Shown: one piece after another, positions 32,329-41,107 of the stretch
Layout: each line of letters opens with the position of its first letter
Numbering within the stretch: the first letter of the stretch is position 1
IMG/VR virus record: IMGVR_UViG_3300027509_000022
Span: 1-41,387 of that record
Length of the DNA: 41,387 nucleotides
Strand: one strand, 5' to 3'
Source of the DNA: a virus
Translations under genes and position numbers: made by a program
The notes under the pieces: generated by a model
What the model was told of the DNA's origin: nothing
The model's database searches: none
Seen by the model: only the letters and a program-made list of their open reading frames with translations

Positions 32329-32357
32329 CCAAGGGGAGAACTTTCTTTCCTTGGTTT
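32329..32357 (+). terminator. Possible weak terminator
   Basis: CCAAGGGGAGA / TCTTTCCTTGG, 11 bp with two G-T pairs, loop ACTT, and only three T after it. Lies in the 80-bp gap before 32394. Confidence 0.45.
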
Positions 32358-32393
32358 CCAAACTTAATCAGTTTCAATCAGTAGAGGTCAATC

Positions 32394-32891
32394 ATGACAC
32401 CTGAAGCAGCAATCCTGAACACCACCGAAAATACGGGAGTGGTCATTGAAGATATGGTGATGCTTTCCCAAGCGACCCATGACTATATGCCCAGCACTCT
32501 GGAAAACATGTTTGAAGAAATAGCTTCAGACTTGTGCGATGGAGATGGCCCCCATCAGTCGATCACCGATCTCATGGGCAAAGATGCCAACATCGAGTTC
32601 TGGCAAGCCAATTCTGAGCATCTCGAAGATGATGAGCTGGTCAGCGAGTATTTCCATGAAGGCTGGCTTGTTCAGCTGATCATCAAAATTCCGCAGGATG
32701 TGGTTCTCGCCGGAGATGGTTCTCTTCTCAGCTCCACCGCTTCGTGGGGCATTGCCACGACGGAAATCGTCTGGGTTCCGGTCCTCGACGATCTGCCCAA
32801 ATACATGAACCAGTTCGCGGAAAAGACCAAGCAGACTGCTATTCGCAAAGCTCGCAAACTGGCTCAAACCTCTGATCAAACCCATGGATGA
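32394..32891 (+). CDS. Hypothetical protein
   Basis: 165 residues, acidic N-terminal two thirds and basic C-terminal helix (KTKQTAIRKARKLAQ). AGAGG lies 8 nt before the ATG. Overlaps the next gene by 8 nt. Not recognised. Confidence 0.65.
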   Translation: MTPEAAILNTTENTGVVIEDMVMLSQATHDYMPSTLENMFEEIASDLCDGDGPHQSITDLMGKDANIEFWQANSEHLEDDELVSEYFHEGWLVQLIIKIPQDVVLAGDGSLLSSTASWGIATTEIVWVPVLDDLPKYMNQFAEKTKQTAIRKARKLAQTSDQTHG

Positions 32892-33066
32892 AAGGTTCAT
32901 CCTGGAGCACGAGTTCGATGACTATCCCATCTACATCATCGACACTCTCGACGGAATTGATGAAGCCATTGCTTCTGTCGAAAGATCCTCCAAACCACAA
33001 GTAGATGTTCACCGGGCCACCATTATGTGTGCTGCCCTCAACGAGAAAGCTTCTTCAGATGAATGA
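32884..33066 (+). CDS. Small hypothetical protein
   Basis: 60 residues, acidic (MDERFILEHEFDDYP). It overlaps genes on both sides by 8 nt, as the operon here is very compact. Function unknown. Confidence 0.55.
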   Translation: MDERFILEHEFDDYPIYIIDTLDGIDEAIASVERSSKPQVDVHRATIMCAALNEKASSDE

Positions 33067-33412
33067 ACTTATTCGAGTTGGTGATCTTGTCATTGTCGGA
33101 GAAGTCGATGCTCCAGAAGCATCAATGGTCGCTGTCGTCACGATGGCAGACGGCCACCGCTTCGTCCGCTATCTCGGCAAGAGAGCCTGTCAGGGATCCT
33201 TTCGAAGACCCTTCATGGTGACAGTGCCTCTCACGCCCGTAGAGATGTTCTCTGTCCGCATCACGTTCCAGAAAGGCTTCATCGTCCCTGTAGTTCTCCG
33301 AGGGGTCTCCAGCGCCACCTATGCCGATGGAGAGCGCCGAAACTGGCAAGGCGGAAACCGTCAGGCCGAGCTGGCTGACTGGGCCAAGAAAGACCGCAGG
33401 TTCAAGGGATGA
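33059..33412 (+). CDS. Hypothetical protein
   Basis: 117 residues, beta-rich N-terminal half (VGDLVIVGEVDAPEASMVAV) and basic Trp-containing tail (WAKKDRRFKG). No motif recognised. Confidence 0.6.
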   Translation: MNELIRVGDLVIVGEVDAPEASMVAVVTMADGHRFVRYLGKRACQGSFRRPFMVTVPLTPVEMFSVRITFQKGFIVPVVLRGVSSATYADGERRNWQGGNRQAELADWAKKDRRFKG

Positions 33413-33711
33413 AAACCAAGCATGCGTTCTGGACCGGGTTCTGTCTGTCTGCCCTTGTCTCTTCGTTTCTGACATGGGCTTTCACCGCCGACCATTATGG
33501 TCACATTTACCGCGGTGATCTGATCGCCGGTATCATGTGTCGGGTCCATAAGCTCGAGACTGTTCGTCATGGTTCCTTCGGAGATACGATCAATCTCTGT
33601 GTGGACCTGTCTGATGCCATCCCAGAGGATCAACTCTGGGATGAGGCTCTTGCACTTATAGAAGAGAACTTTGCTCTTCGTAGAAAACTAGAAAGTGAGA
33701 AAAACCAATGA
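33409..33711 (+). CDS. Membrane-anchored or exported hypothetical protein
   Basis: 100 residues. One N-terminal hydrophobic helix (AFWTGFCLSALVSSFLTWAF, about 6-25) after KTKH, then a soluble part ending in a helix. Could be a signal anchor. ATG overlaps the upstream TGA. Confidence 0.65.
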   Translation: MKTKHAFWTGFCLSALVSSFLTWAFTADHYGHIYRGDLIAGIMCRVHKLETVRHGSFGDTINLCVDLSDAIPEDQLWDEALALIEENFALRRKLESEKNQ

Positions 33712-33926
33712 CCGAAGCTTCAGGACTGGATACTCCTAAGCCGCCTCTCTACGGATGTCCGTTCTGTGGCAAGGCTCCACACTGGTCTTTGACAAAGACC
33801 CGTACCCATCGCGAAACTGGAGATCGTTTCCAGAGTCGTGTTATTCAATGTCCCTCTGGACATTCTCGCATCACGGCTTTCACCAACGCTGAAGCTGTCA
33901 AGAAATGGAACACACGTTATGACTGA
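33708..33926 (+). CDS. Lar-like zinc-finger protein (restriction-alleviation family)
   Basis: 72 residues. CPFCGKAP (17-24), a second Cys near the middle (QCPSGH) and the ending AEAVKKWNTR match the Lar/restriction-alleviation-like family, small zinc proteins, of which Rac-prophage Lar modulates type I restriction. The second cysteine pair appears reduced to CxxxH, so metal binding may differ. Function in phage T-like genomes is mostly untested. Confidence 0.7.
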   Translation: MTEASGLDTPKPPLYGCPFCGKAPHWSLTKTRTHRETGDRFQSRVIQCPSGHSRITAFTNAEAVKKWNTRYD

Positions 33927-34284
33927 TGAGACCAAGAAAACCAACGAGATGAATGGTGCCGAGACGGTCGAGCCTCAGAAGCCGATTATCCAGTACCCGA
34001 TCCTCGTAACCATTCAGGTTATGGTGATCAACGTGAAAACCAAGCAGTCTGGTATGGCCGATTTCCGAGTTCCTGTCTTCACTCTTCCGACCGATAAAGG
34101 CATGCAGTCGATCCTCACCGAAGGTCTGACCGCCATGCCCCAAGGCTATCGGATCATGACTCAGCAGGAAGCTCATACCTACGTCATGCGGCAGAAAACC
34201 GGAAATCCCAACGTCGTCTCGACCGGAGATCTTCCCGAGGGACAGGAGTGGCATGTAGATGGAACCGACAGCACCAAGCACTGA
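33919..34284 (+). CDS. Hypothetical protein
   Basis: 121 residues; acidic N-terminus, then beta-rich (IIQYPILVTIQVMVINVKTK), hydrophilic tail. Overlaps both neighbours. Not recognised. Confidence 0.6.
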   Translation: MTDETKKTNEMNGAETVEPQKPIIQYPILVTIQVMVINVKTKQSGMADFRVPVFTLPTDKGMQSILTEGLTAMPQGYRIMTQQEAHTYVMRQKTGNPNVVSTGDLPEGQEWHVDGTDSTKH

Positions 34285-34924
34285 TCCAGGGCCAGAACCC
34301 AGCATGATCGAAAAGATCACGTTGGGTTATCAGGCTCTCGCCCGGATCCTGGCAAACATGCCTCGAACCACGAAGGGAGACTGGTCTGCCTTCATCGACG
34401 ATTCTGGTGACAAGTGGTCAGGTTGGCCTCTCTCTGTTCATGCAGATTCTGAAGATGATAAAGTTGTCGTTCGGTCTGGGGGTTTCTACCCCTACGAATG
34501 GGACGCCAGCATGTCTCAGGAGGAGGCTGTGGCCAACTCATTGCATATCGCGATGACCGGCCCCAACCCGATCGAGCAGATCTCCGATGGCTACATCGCT
34601 CTCTATGAGAAGTCAGCAATCCTGGAACAAGAACTGGAAAAAGCCAGGGAAACTGAGCAGCGCCTCAGAACTTCTCTGGTCATTACCAGAGACCAGATCC
34701 AGAAGCTGAAGGATGGTGCTCCGGCAACTCAGGATGAGAAAGATGCTGTTCAGCTCTTGGTTCGACTGACCAGAGCAGTCGAGCGAGGTCATTCTGATAC
34801 AGGCATCAAGGCCAAAGCCTCATCGGCAACTGGCTGGTTGAATCGGTACTATGCGAGAAAACCTCGTCGGATCCTTCGTATTGCTGACCTTCCTCAGATC
34901 CTTTGGGATATGAAGAAACCATGA
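34259..34924 (+). CDS. Hypothetical protein with coiled coil
   Basis: 221 residues. The region about 118-155 (KSAILEQELEKARETEQRL) is a coiled coil; the C-terminus is basic (YYARKPRRILRIADL). AGGAG is about 10 nt before ATG 34259, which overlaps the previous gene; ATG 34304 is an alternative. Not recognised. Confidence 0.6.
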   Translation: MEPTAPSTDPGPEPSMIEKITLGYQALARILANMPRTTKGDWSAFIDDSGDKWSGWPLSVHADSEDDKVVVRSGGFYPYEWDASMSQEEAVANSLHIAMTGPNPIEQISDGYIALYEKSAILEQELEKARETEQRLRTSLVITRDQIQKLKDGAPATQDEKDAVQLLVRLTRAVERGHSDTGIKAKASSATGWLNRYYARKPRRILRIADLPQILWDMKKP

Positions 34925-35083
34925 TAGGGGTCATCTCGCCATGTGTGATGTGGCCTATTGAATCCGACGATACTGAGGGGGCAGTTTATTTCCTCAATAA
35001 TCTGGCGTAGGTTTGTCCGCGTCAGCCGGGTGTTTAGGAAACCCGGTGCCTCCACCAGTATCCAGCCAGCAAAAGGACACGCT
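34925..35083 (+). promoter_or_regulatory. 159-bp noncoding gap with hairpin
   Basis: CCGGGT (35026-35031) and ACCCGG (35041-35046) can pair, loop of 9 nt, just before the next ribosome-binding site. No T run. One of the few real gaps in this operon, so it may carry a middle promoter; no recognised consensus. Confidence 0.4.
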
Positions 35084-35557
35084 ATGTCTTTCAAACAAGT
35101 CGCTGATTTCGACCCAACCGATAGCCATCGCGTGATCCTCAAAGATCATCGGCTGCACGATGCAGATATGAATCCTGAAGCCATGGCTGAAGCTGTGCTC
35201 ATGCCTGAGAACGATGACGGCACTCGAGATGCAGAAGTCGCCGTGTGGAATAATTACCAAGACAAATTCGAAAGCAAGACTGTCGAAGATGTTCACATTG
35301 CTGAAGCATTGCCCCTGCCAGCTATCAAAATTTCCAATGCTTTCAATGAACTTCTATATCTTCTTGGAGGCGTCATCTCAGGTCTGGTGATCTTTCTTTG
35401 TGGTGTTATTTACACTGAAACCAACAAAGAGAGAGTCATCATACTGCTGAGTGTCGTCTTGAGCATTCTGTCTATGTATGTCGTCTACCTCTTCGTCAAA
35501 CGATGGAGTAATCTCGATGATTTACGCTGGAATAGGCGCAAGAAAAACACCCGCTAA
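35084..35557 (+). CDS. Two-span membrane protein
   Basis: 157 residues. A soluble N-terminal region (about 1-90), then hydrophobic helices at about 93-113 (LLYLLGGVISGLVIFLCGVI) and 119-141 (VIILLSVVLSILSMYVVYLF), then a basic tail NRRKKNTR. ATG 35084 has AAAGGAC upstream. It overlaps the next gene by 41 nt. Confidence 0.68.
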   Translation: MSFKQVADFDPTDSHRVILKDHRLHDADMNPEAMAEAVLMPENDDGTRDAEVAVWNNYQDKFESKTVEDVHIAEALPLPAIKISNAFNELLYLLGGVISGLVIFLCGVIYTETNKERVIILLSVVLSILSMYVVYLFVKRWSNLDDLRWNRRKKNTR

Positions 35558-36029
35558 TATCCTGGAAAAGATGGTGTCCATAGGTCGGTACATGGCTGAT
35601 CATGGACACATCCTGAGATCAGGTGCAGCCGACGGAGCTGATGCAGCATTCGAAGAGGGATGCCGACAGCACGATGGTCAATGCGAGATTTATCTCCCCT
35701 GGAAAGGGTTCAACAACCATCCAAGTGGATGGAGCAATCTCAGTCTCAGAGCCTATGATATGGCTGTCGAGCATCATCCCAACTGGGATGCACTGAGCAG
35801 CGGAGCCAGCAAGATGATGGTCCGCAATTCCTATCAGGTTATGGGTCGAGACTGCCGGACCCCAGCGGATCTCATCATCTGTTGGACACCCGGAGGGCGA
35901 ATCACCGGAGGCACCGGGCAGGCACTTCGCATTGCCCAAGGCCAGAGTATTCCAGTGATCAACTTTGGCAATCTCGAGTTTGACGAGGTCCGTGAGCGGA
36001 TCTACGAAGTCATTGGGCAGCCTGAATAA
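35517..36029 (+). CDS. SLOG/DprA-like Rossmann-fold protein
   Basis: 170 residues. MIYAGIGARKTPANIL, LRSGAADGADAAFEEG, EIYLPWKGFN and ICWTPGG..GGTGQALRIA match the SLOG (DprA/LOG/YpsA-like) phage family that binds nucleotides or derivatives. Substrate unknown; related SLOG domains bind NAD-type or ADP-ribose ligands or ssDNA. Start ATG 35517 is chosen as the conserved MIYAG(I/V)G start, upstream ATG codons lie in the previous gene. Confidence 0.72.
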   Translation: MIYAGIGARKTPANILEKMVSIGRYMADHGHILRSGAADGADAAFEEGCRQHDGQCEIYLPWKGFNNHPSGWSNLSLRAYDMAVEHHPNWDALSSGASKMMVRNSYQVMGRDCRTPADLIICWTPGGRITGGTGQALRIAQGQSIPVINFGNLEFDEVRERIYEVIGQPE

Positions 36030-36127
36030 TAGCTTCAAATTTACGCATTCAGTTTGGTTTCGGATCGTGTAACTTGAGCGGTTCGAACCACAGCTGTTCC
36101 CTTCAACCAACAGAGAGAAAGTCCCAA
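36030..36127 (+). promoter_or_regulatory. Gap before ribonucleotide reductase gene
   Basis: 98 bp, AT-rich at its start. Contains the palindrome GGTTCGAACC at 36080-36089, which resembles a T-arm sequence but is not part of a tRNA. Purine-rich AGAGAGAAAG precedes the ATG. No promoter motif is assigned. Confidence 0.35.
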
Positions 36128-39100
36128 ATGGAACGAAAATACAAACGCATAGATTGCGAAATCAAGAATGGGGCAGGCGAAGTCATCTTCAGACATTCCA
36201 ATGTCGAAGTTCCAGAGCACTGGTCTCAGGTTGCTTGCAACATCATGGTCGAGAAATACTTCCGAAAGTCAGGCGTTCCTGACATGGCGGAGATACAGCT
36301 CGAAGGGAATATCCTGCCGGAGTTCTGTCCCTCCAAACCCCATGCAGAAGCAACATTCGGCGGAGAAACATCTGCCAAACAAGTCTTCCACCGGCTCGCC
36401 GGAGCATGGGCATACTGGGGTCTGATGCAGGGCCACATCATCAATGAAGAAGCCCACAGGTTCTACGAGAAAACCGTGGACATGCTGTTCAATCAGAAGT
36501 TCGCACCGAACTCTCCTCAATGGTTCAACACGGGTCTCGACTGGGCCTATGGAATCACCGGCCCGACCCAGGGTCATTACCATGCTGCTCTCAAAGGGGA
36601 TGTCGGCGTCGAGCTGGGGACCATCATCCAGTCCGTCAACGCCTATACCCGGCCCCAAGCCTCGGCATGTTTCATCCAAGGCGTCTCGGATTCCCTGATC
36701 AAAGACAACGGCATCATGGACCTCGTGTCCAAGGAAGCTCGGCTCTTCAAATACGGTTCAGGATCCGGCACCAACTTCTCCAACATCCGTGGAAAAGGAG
36801 AAGCTCTCTCAGGTGGAGGCAAGTCCTCTGGTCTGATGAGCTTCCTCAAGATTGGCGACGTGTCAGCCGGTTCCATCAAGTCTGGTGGCACCACTCGACG
36901 AGCAGCCAAGATGGTCTCTCTCGATGACGATCACCCCGATATCGAAGATTTCATCAACTGGAAAGTCGGAGAAGAAGACAAGGTTGCATCTCTCGCTGCT
37001 GGCTCAGCCTTGATCCATCAGCACCTCTACAAGATGCAGGAAGACTTCGGGAAACCTCAGTTCCAGGCTACTGTCTTTGCAGCCAAGGAAGCTGGTGTCC
37101 CGGATGGTTTGATCGAGCGTGCTCTTCTCGCCCTCGACCAAGGCATCAATATCAGCGTGGATGTGATCGGCACCGATTGGCAATCGGAAGCCTACATGAC
37201 GGTGTCCGGCCAGAATGCCAACAACACGATCCGGGTCTCGGATCAGTTCTTGGAAGCAGCTGACGGAATCACCGAATATGATCGGAAGTGGGATCTGATC
37301 AGTCGCACCACTGGTGATGCTGTGAAAACTGTCTGTGCTCGAGATCTTCTCGATCAGGCGGCCTATGCTGCATGGGCTTCAGCTGACCCCGGCATCCACT
37401 ATGCTGACGTGATCGACAAGTGGCACACCTGCAAAAACGATGGTCGGATCAAAGGAAGTAATCCATGCTCGGAATACATCTTCCTCGACGACACAGCCTG
37501 CAATCTGGCTTCGCTCAATCTGGTCAATTACACCGATAAAGACGGTAACTTTGACCTCGAGAAGTATGCCGAAGATTGCCGACATGTGACGATGATCCTG
37601 GATATCACCGTCGGCATGGCCCAGTACCCTACTGAAGCCATTGCTCAGGGATCCTGGGACTATCGGACCATCGGTCTCGGCTATGCGAACATCGGCGGTC
37701 TCCTGATGCGTTGGGGTATCCCCTACGACTCGGATGAAGGCCGGTTTGTCGCTGGTGTTCTCTACAGCATCATGACTGCCTCCGCCTATCTGGAGGGAGC
37801 CAAGATGGCGAGAAACCTCGGACCCTTCCCGAGATACGAGGCGAACAAGTCTTCTGTCCTCGGTGTCATGCACAAGCACCGTGCTGCTTCTGAAGCTGAA
37901 GCCTTCTTCGAAGGTGAATGCATCCCTCTTCCACGGATCGATCTCGACCATGATCTGTCTACTGGAACAGGGGGTCGGTTCCTACAGGACGCACGAGCCA
38001 TGCAGGAAGCGATCTGGGAGCGTGTCTGTGTCAATGCCCAGGATTATGGCCTGCGGAACGCACAGGCCACTGTGGCGGCTCCTACAGGCACTATCGGGCT
38101 TGTCATGGATTGCGACACCATGGGGATCGAACCGGACTTCGCTCTCACGAAGTTCAAATCTCTCGCTGGGGGTGGATTCGTCACTCTGGTCAACCAAGCA
38201 GTCGAGCCTGCACTGAAGCATCTCGGTTATCCTGCTGAAACCAGAAACGTGATTCAGGAACAAATCCTTCAAGGTATCCCGCTCGGAGATATCGGGGATC
38301 TGCATCCGTCTCACATCTCGGTGTTCCACTGTGCCAATGAGATCTCCTACGAAGGCCATATGAAGATGCTCAGCGTCTGTCAGCCTTTCGTGTCTGGTTC
38401 TCTCTCGAAGACGGTCAACCTGCCTGCCACGGCAACGGTTGCCGAGATCAAAGAGATCTTCCTGTTCGGTCGCAAGATCGGTCTGAAAGCTCTCTCGGTC
38501 TATCGGGACAAGTCAAAGCTGTCTCAGCCTCTGTCCAGTTCGTCGAAAGTCATGACGATGCTGGCTCAGATGGAAAACATGGAAAACATGGAGAGCAACG
38601 AGAAAGGTTCTGAAATCAGAGTCGATGAAGAGAAAGATCAATTCATCTTCGAAGATAAAGTTCCTGATCCGGTTTCCGATGCTGCTCTGGCTCAAGCCAT
38701 GGAAATGACCATGGGCCAGCGTGTCCGGCTGCCGAACGAACGCAATGGCCACACGGTCAAGCTCATCGTCTCAGGTCACAAGTTCTATCTCAGGACGGGT
38801 GAATATGCAGACGGTCGGCTCGGTGAGATCTTCATCACGATGTATAAAGAAGGAACCCTGATCGGGTCTCTTCTGAACAACTTCGCGATCAGTATTTCTC
38901 TTGGTCTCCAATATGGAGTTCCGCTGGAGGAATACGTGGATGCCTACGTCCACACGAAGTTCGAACCGGCAGGCATGGTGCAGGGCCACGAGAACATCAA
39001 GATGTGCTCGTCGATCCTGGATGCTGCGTTCAAGCATCTGGCGATGCGATATCTCAATCGGTATGATCTGGCACAGGTCAAACGATACGTGGGTGTCGAT

Positions 39101-39346
39101 GAAGCTGGGCCTGACAGGGATTACACGGCGATACAGGTCTGGGATCCGAAAGCGAAAGACGACAACCTGGCTCGTCTCAATCGCAAGCTTGATCTCGAAG
39201 CGGCAGCCCAACGCAGTGCTGAAGCTGCTGACAAGCCTGCTCCGTTCGCCGGAGACCAGTGCAAGCATTGCCAGAGCCATGAGCTTGTCCACAACGGCAA
39301 CTGCCTCTTATGCCGAGCCTGTGGCGAGACCACTGGTTGCAGTTAG
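36128..39346 (+). CDS. nrdJ: Adenosylcobalamin-dependent (class II) ribonucleotide reductase
   Basis: 1072 residues of the NrdJ/vitamin B12-dependent type. ASACF (about 193) gives one substrate-site Cys, and SNPCSEYIFLDDTACNL carries the NPCSE radical-site Cys. GSGTNFS, RPQASACF and APTGTIGLVMDCD fit the catalytic barrel. About 865-985 is a TSCPD-like domain, and the end has CKHCQSH ... CRACGETTGCS, redox or zinc cysteines. It makes dNDP or dNTP independent of oxygen but needs host or imported B12. Roseobacter N4-like phages are known to carry RNR. No NrdB is near, as expected for class II. Confidence 0.9.
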   Translation: MERKYKRIDCEIKNGAGEVIFRHSNVEVPEHWSQVACNIMVEKYFRKSGVPDMAEIQLEGNILPEFCPSKPHAEATFGGETSAKQVFHRLAGAWAYWGLMQGHIINEEAHRFYEKTVDMLFNQKFAPNSPQWFNTGLDWAYGITGPTQGHYHAALKGDVGVELGTIIQSVNAYTRPQASACFIQGVSDSLIKDNGIMDLVSKEARLFKYGSGSGTNFSNIRGKGEALSGGGKSSGLMSFLKIGDVSAGSIKSGGTTRRAAKMVSLDDDHPDIEDFINWKVGEEDKVASLAAGSALIHQHLYKMQEDFGKPQFQATVFAAKEAGVPDGLIERALLALDQGINISVDVIGTDWQSEAYMTVSGQNANNTIRVSDQFLEAADGITEYDRKWDLISRTTGDAVKTVCARDLLDQAAYAAWASADPGIHYADVIDKWHTCKNDGRIKGSNPCSEYIFLDDTACNLASLNLVNYTDKDGNFDLEKYAEDCRHVTMILDITVGMAQYPTEAIAQGSWDYRTIGLGYANIGGLLMRWGIPYDSDEGRFVAGVLYSIMTASAYLEGAKMARNLGPFPRYEANKSSVLGVMHKHRAASEAEAFFEGECIPLPRIDLDHDLSTGTGGRFLQDARAMQEAIWERVCVNAQDYGLRNAQATVAAPTGTIGLVMDCDTMGIEPDFALTKFKSLAGGGFVTLVNQAVEPALKHLGYPAETRNVIQEQILQGIPLGDIGDLHPSHISVFHCANEISYEGHMKMLSVCQPFVSGSLSKTVNLPATATVAEIKEIFLFGRKIGLKALSVYRDKSKLSQPLSSSSKVMTMLAQMENMENMESNEKGSEIRVDEEKDQFIFEDKVPDPVSDAALAQAMEMTMGQRVRLPNERNGHTVKLIVSGHKFYLRTGEYADGRLGEIFITMYKEGTLIGSLLNNFAISISLGLQYGVPLEEYVDAYVHTKFEPAGMVQGHENIKMCSSILDAAFKHLAMRYLNRYDLAQVKRYVGVDEAGPDRDYTAIQVWDPKAKDDNLARLNRKLDLEAAAQRSAEAADKPAPFAGDQCKHCQSHELVHNGNCLLCRACGETTGCS

Positions 39347-39402
39347 GTTTGAAGAAAAGCTGATCCGATTGAAAAGTCGGGTCAGCTGCATCTCTTCTAA
39401 AC
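39347..39402 (+). promoter_or_regulatory. Long imperfect hairpin after nrdJ
   Basis: AGCTGATCCGA / TCGGGTCAGCT, 11-bp stem with one G-T pair and 8-nt loop, enclosed by GTTTGAAGA / TCTTCTAAAC with one bulge. No T run. It fills most of the gap to the helicase, suggesting transcript processing or attenuation. Confidence 0.5.
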
Positions 39403-39452
39403 CAACAAAAGAATCGAGGTATCTCTCAAAACTCAAACCAAGGATGGAATCC

Positions 39453-40721
39453 ATGCCCCTAAATCACATGCAGCAAGAAGCATTTCACGACGTAATTAGT
39501 TTCATCAATTCAGATCGAAAATACCATTTTATCTCTGGCGGTGCAGGTGTCGGTAAAACTTACTTTATCTCCAAGGTTGCCGAAAATATTCTGAAGCACT
39601 GCATACCCAGCAAACCTCTCTTCAATGTTCAGATCACTGCTACCACAAACAAAGCTGTGGCAGTTATTCATGCGGCTTGTCAGGGACAGTTCAATATCCA
39701 GACCGTCTATTCTTTTCTGAACCTTCGGGTTTCTGAAAACTATTCGGATGGAAGCACGAGCTGTGTTCCGACTGGAGCTTTCACGGTCTATGGCAACATC
39801 CTGCTGATCATCGACGAGTGCTCTATGGTCAACAAGCAGCTGATGGAATACATCGAGAAAGCCACGAACGGCACTTGCAAGATCCTCTTCGTCGGAGACA
39901 AGAACCAGCTCGCTCCAGTGAAAGAGACGCTGTCCCAGATCTTCAGAAGAGGGTATTCGGCATCCTACCTGACCAAGCCAGTTCGCAACGCCGAGCAGCC
40001 CGCTCTGATGGCTCTCTGCGAGCAGGTCAAGAAGACAGTGGAAACTGGCATCTTCACGCCTATCGTCGAGGTGCCGGGTGTCATCGACATCATGGATGGT
40101 CGAGGGGTCAAAGACTATCTGGATGCCGAGTATACTGCCGAGGATCCATCCAAGAGGATCCTGGCCTATACCAACGACAAGGTCATCAACTACAACAACT
40201 ATGTTCGACAGATCCGAGGCTATACCCGGACTTTCGAAACAGGTGAAATCGTGTCGAACAACTCCTCTTGCGAGTTCCGGCCGAAGGTCACTTTCTACGC
40301 CGATCAGATGTTTGAGATCGTCAAGACCAGTGCTCACTTTCCTCGGAAAGATATCGTCAATGGTCAGGAGATCATGGTGATTCCTCTCACCGTGAAAGAT
40401 GTGAACAACGGCCTCACCTATGAGTTCGAGACGTTCATGCATTCCGAAGATCGCAAACAAGTTCTGAAATACTATGCCAACAATAAGAAGTGGCATAAGT
40501 ATTTTGGGATCAAAAACAAGTTCCCTGATCTCAGGTCCGTGGCAGCTTCCACTGTCCACAAGGCCCAAGGTTCGACCTATGACTCCGTCGTGGTCGATCT
40601 TGCAGATATCGGGAAATGCACCCAGCGAGAGACCACCGCAAGGCTTCAGTATGTTGCCCTGTCCCGGCCCAAAAAGAGGGTTGTGATCCGCGGTGAGCTG
40701 CCACCTCGCTACTTTAACTGA
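39453..40721 (+). CDS. SF1 DNA helicase, Dda/RecD-like (N4 gp37-like)
   Basis: 422 residues. Motif I GGAGVGKTY (about 28-36), Walker B IIDECSM (about 116-122), motif III GDKNQLAPV, motif V STVHKAQGSTYDS and motif VI ALSRPKKRV are all present, so the protein should be an active 5'-3' helicase for replication or recombination. The gp37 assignment comes from position and type. ATG 39453 has AAGGA about 8 nt upstream; ATG 39444 overlaps this site. Confidence 0.88.
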   Translation: MPLNHMQQEAFHDVISFINSDRKYHFISGGAGVGKTYFISKVAENILKHCIPSKPLFNVQITATTNKAVAVIHAACQGQFNIQTVYSFLNLRVSENYSDGSTSCVPTGAFTVYGNILLIIDECSMVNKQLMEYIEKATNGTCKILFVGDKNQLAPVKETLSQIFRRGYSASYLTKPVRNAEQPALMALCEQVKKTVETGIFTPIVEVPGVIDIMDGRGVKDYLDAEYTAEDPSKRILAYTNDKVINYNNYVRQIRGYTRTFETGEIVSNNSSCEFRPKVTFYADQMFEIVKTSAHFPRKDIVNGQEIMVIPLTVKDVNNGLTYEFETFMHSEDRKQVLKYYANNKKWHKYFGIKNKFPDLRSVAASTVHKAQGSTYDSVVVDLADIGKCTQRETTARLQYVALSRPKKRVVIRGELPPRYFN

Positions 40722-40738
40722 AACCAGGAGAAAGAAGT

Positions 40739-41095
40739 ATGGACTGGAAAGTAGTCTCTGAATCTCTGGGAGATACTTCTCTCGGAGCCGAATCGACTTC
40801 TCGAGTCGTAGGCGGTGAAAACCGTCTCGAAGCTCGGATCGTTGGCGGTGTTGCAGCCTCTATGTCTACGGCACTTGCACGAGGGCATATGGAAGCTCAG
40901 CACAACAAGCTTGATCTGTCAGATGTTTCTTCTGCTTCTTTCTTCGAACGCCAAGATCATTACCTCAAAGGGTATGGGGGTAGTGATATCAACGCTCGTC
41001 TTGCTGTTCTGCCTATGGCGAACACAGCTGTTCAAGCTGAGATGCTCGACGAGATCCATCTGATGCTACGCCATCTCTGTGGCATCAAAAAGTAG
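40739..41095 (+). CDS. Hypothetical protein between helicase and DNA polymerase
   Basis: 118 residues, hydrophilic with Ser/Ala-rich first half and a helical C-terminus (AEMLDEIHLMLRHLCGIKK). AGGAG before the ATG. Sits where N4 gp38 lies; no function assigned. Confidence 0.65.
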   Translation: MDWKVVSESLGDTSLGAESTSRVVGGENRLEARIVGGVAASMSTALARGHMEAQHNKLDLSDVSSASFFERQDHYLKGYGGSDINARLAVLPMANTAVQAEMLDEIHLMLRHLCGIKK

Positions 41096-41107
41096 GAACC
41101 ATGAACC

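Noticed and set aside
36080-36089. tRNA T-arm-like palindrome GGTTCGAACC
   Set aside because: Flanks do not form a five-base T stem, and there is no acceptor, D or anticodon arm around it.
39510-40568. 352-codon minus-strand frame over the helicase
   Set aside because: Antisense to an intact SF1 helicase; composition typical of a shadow frame.
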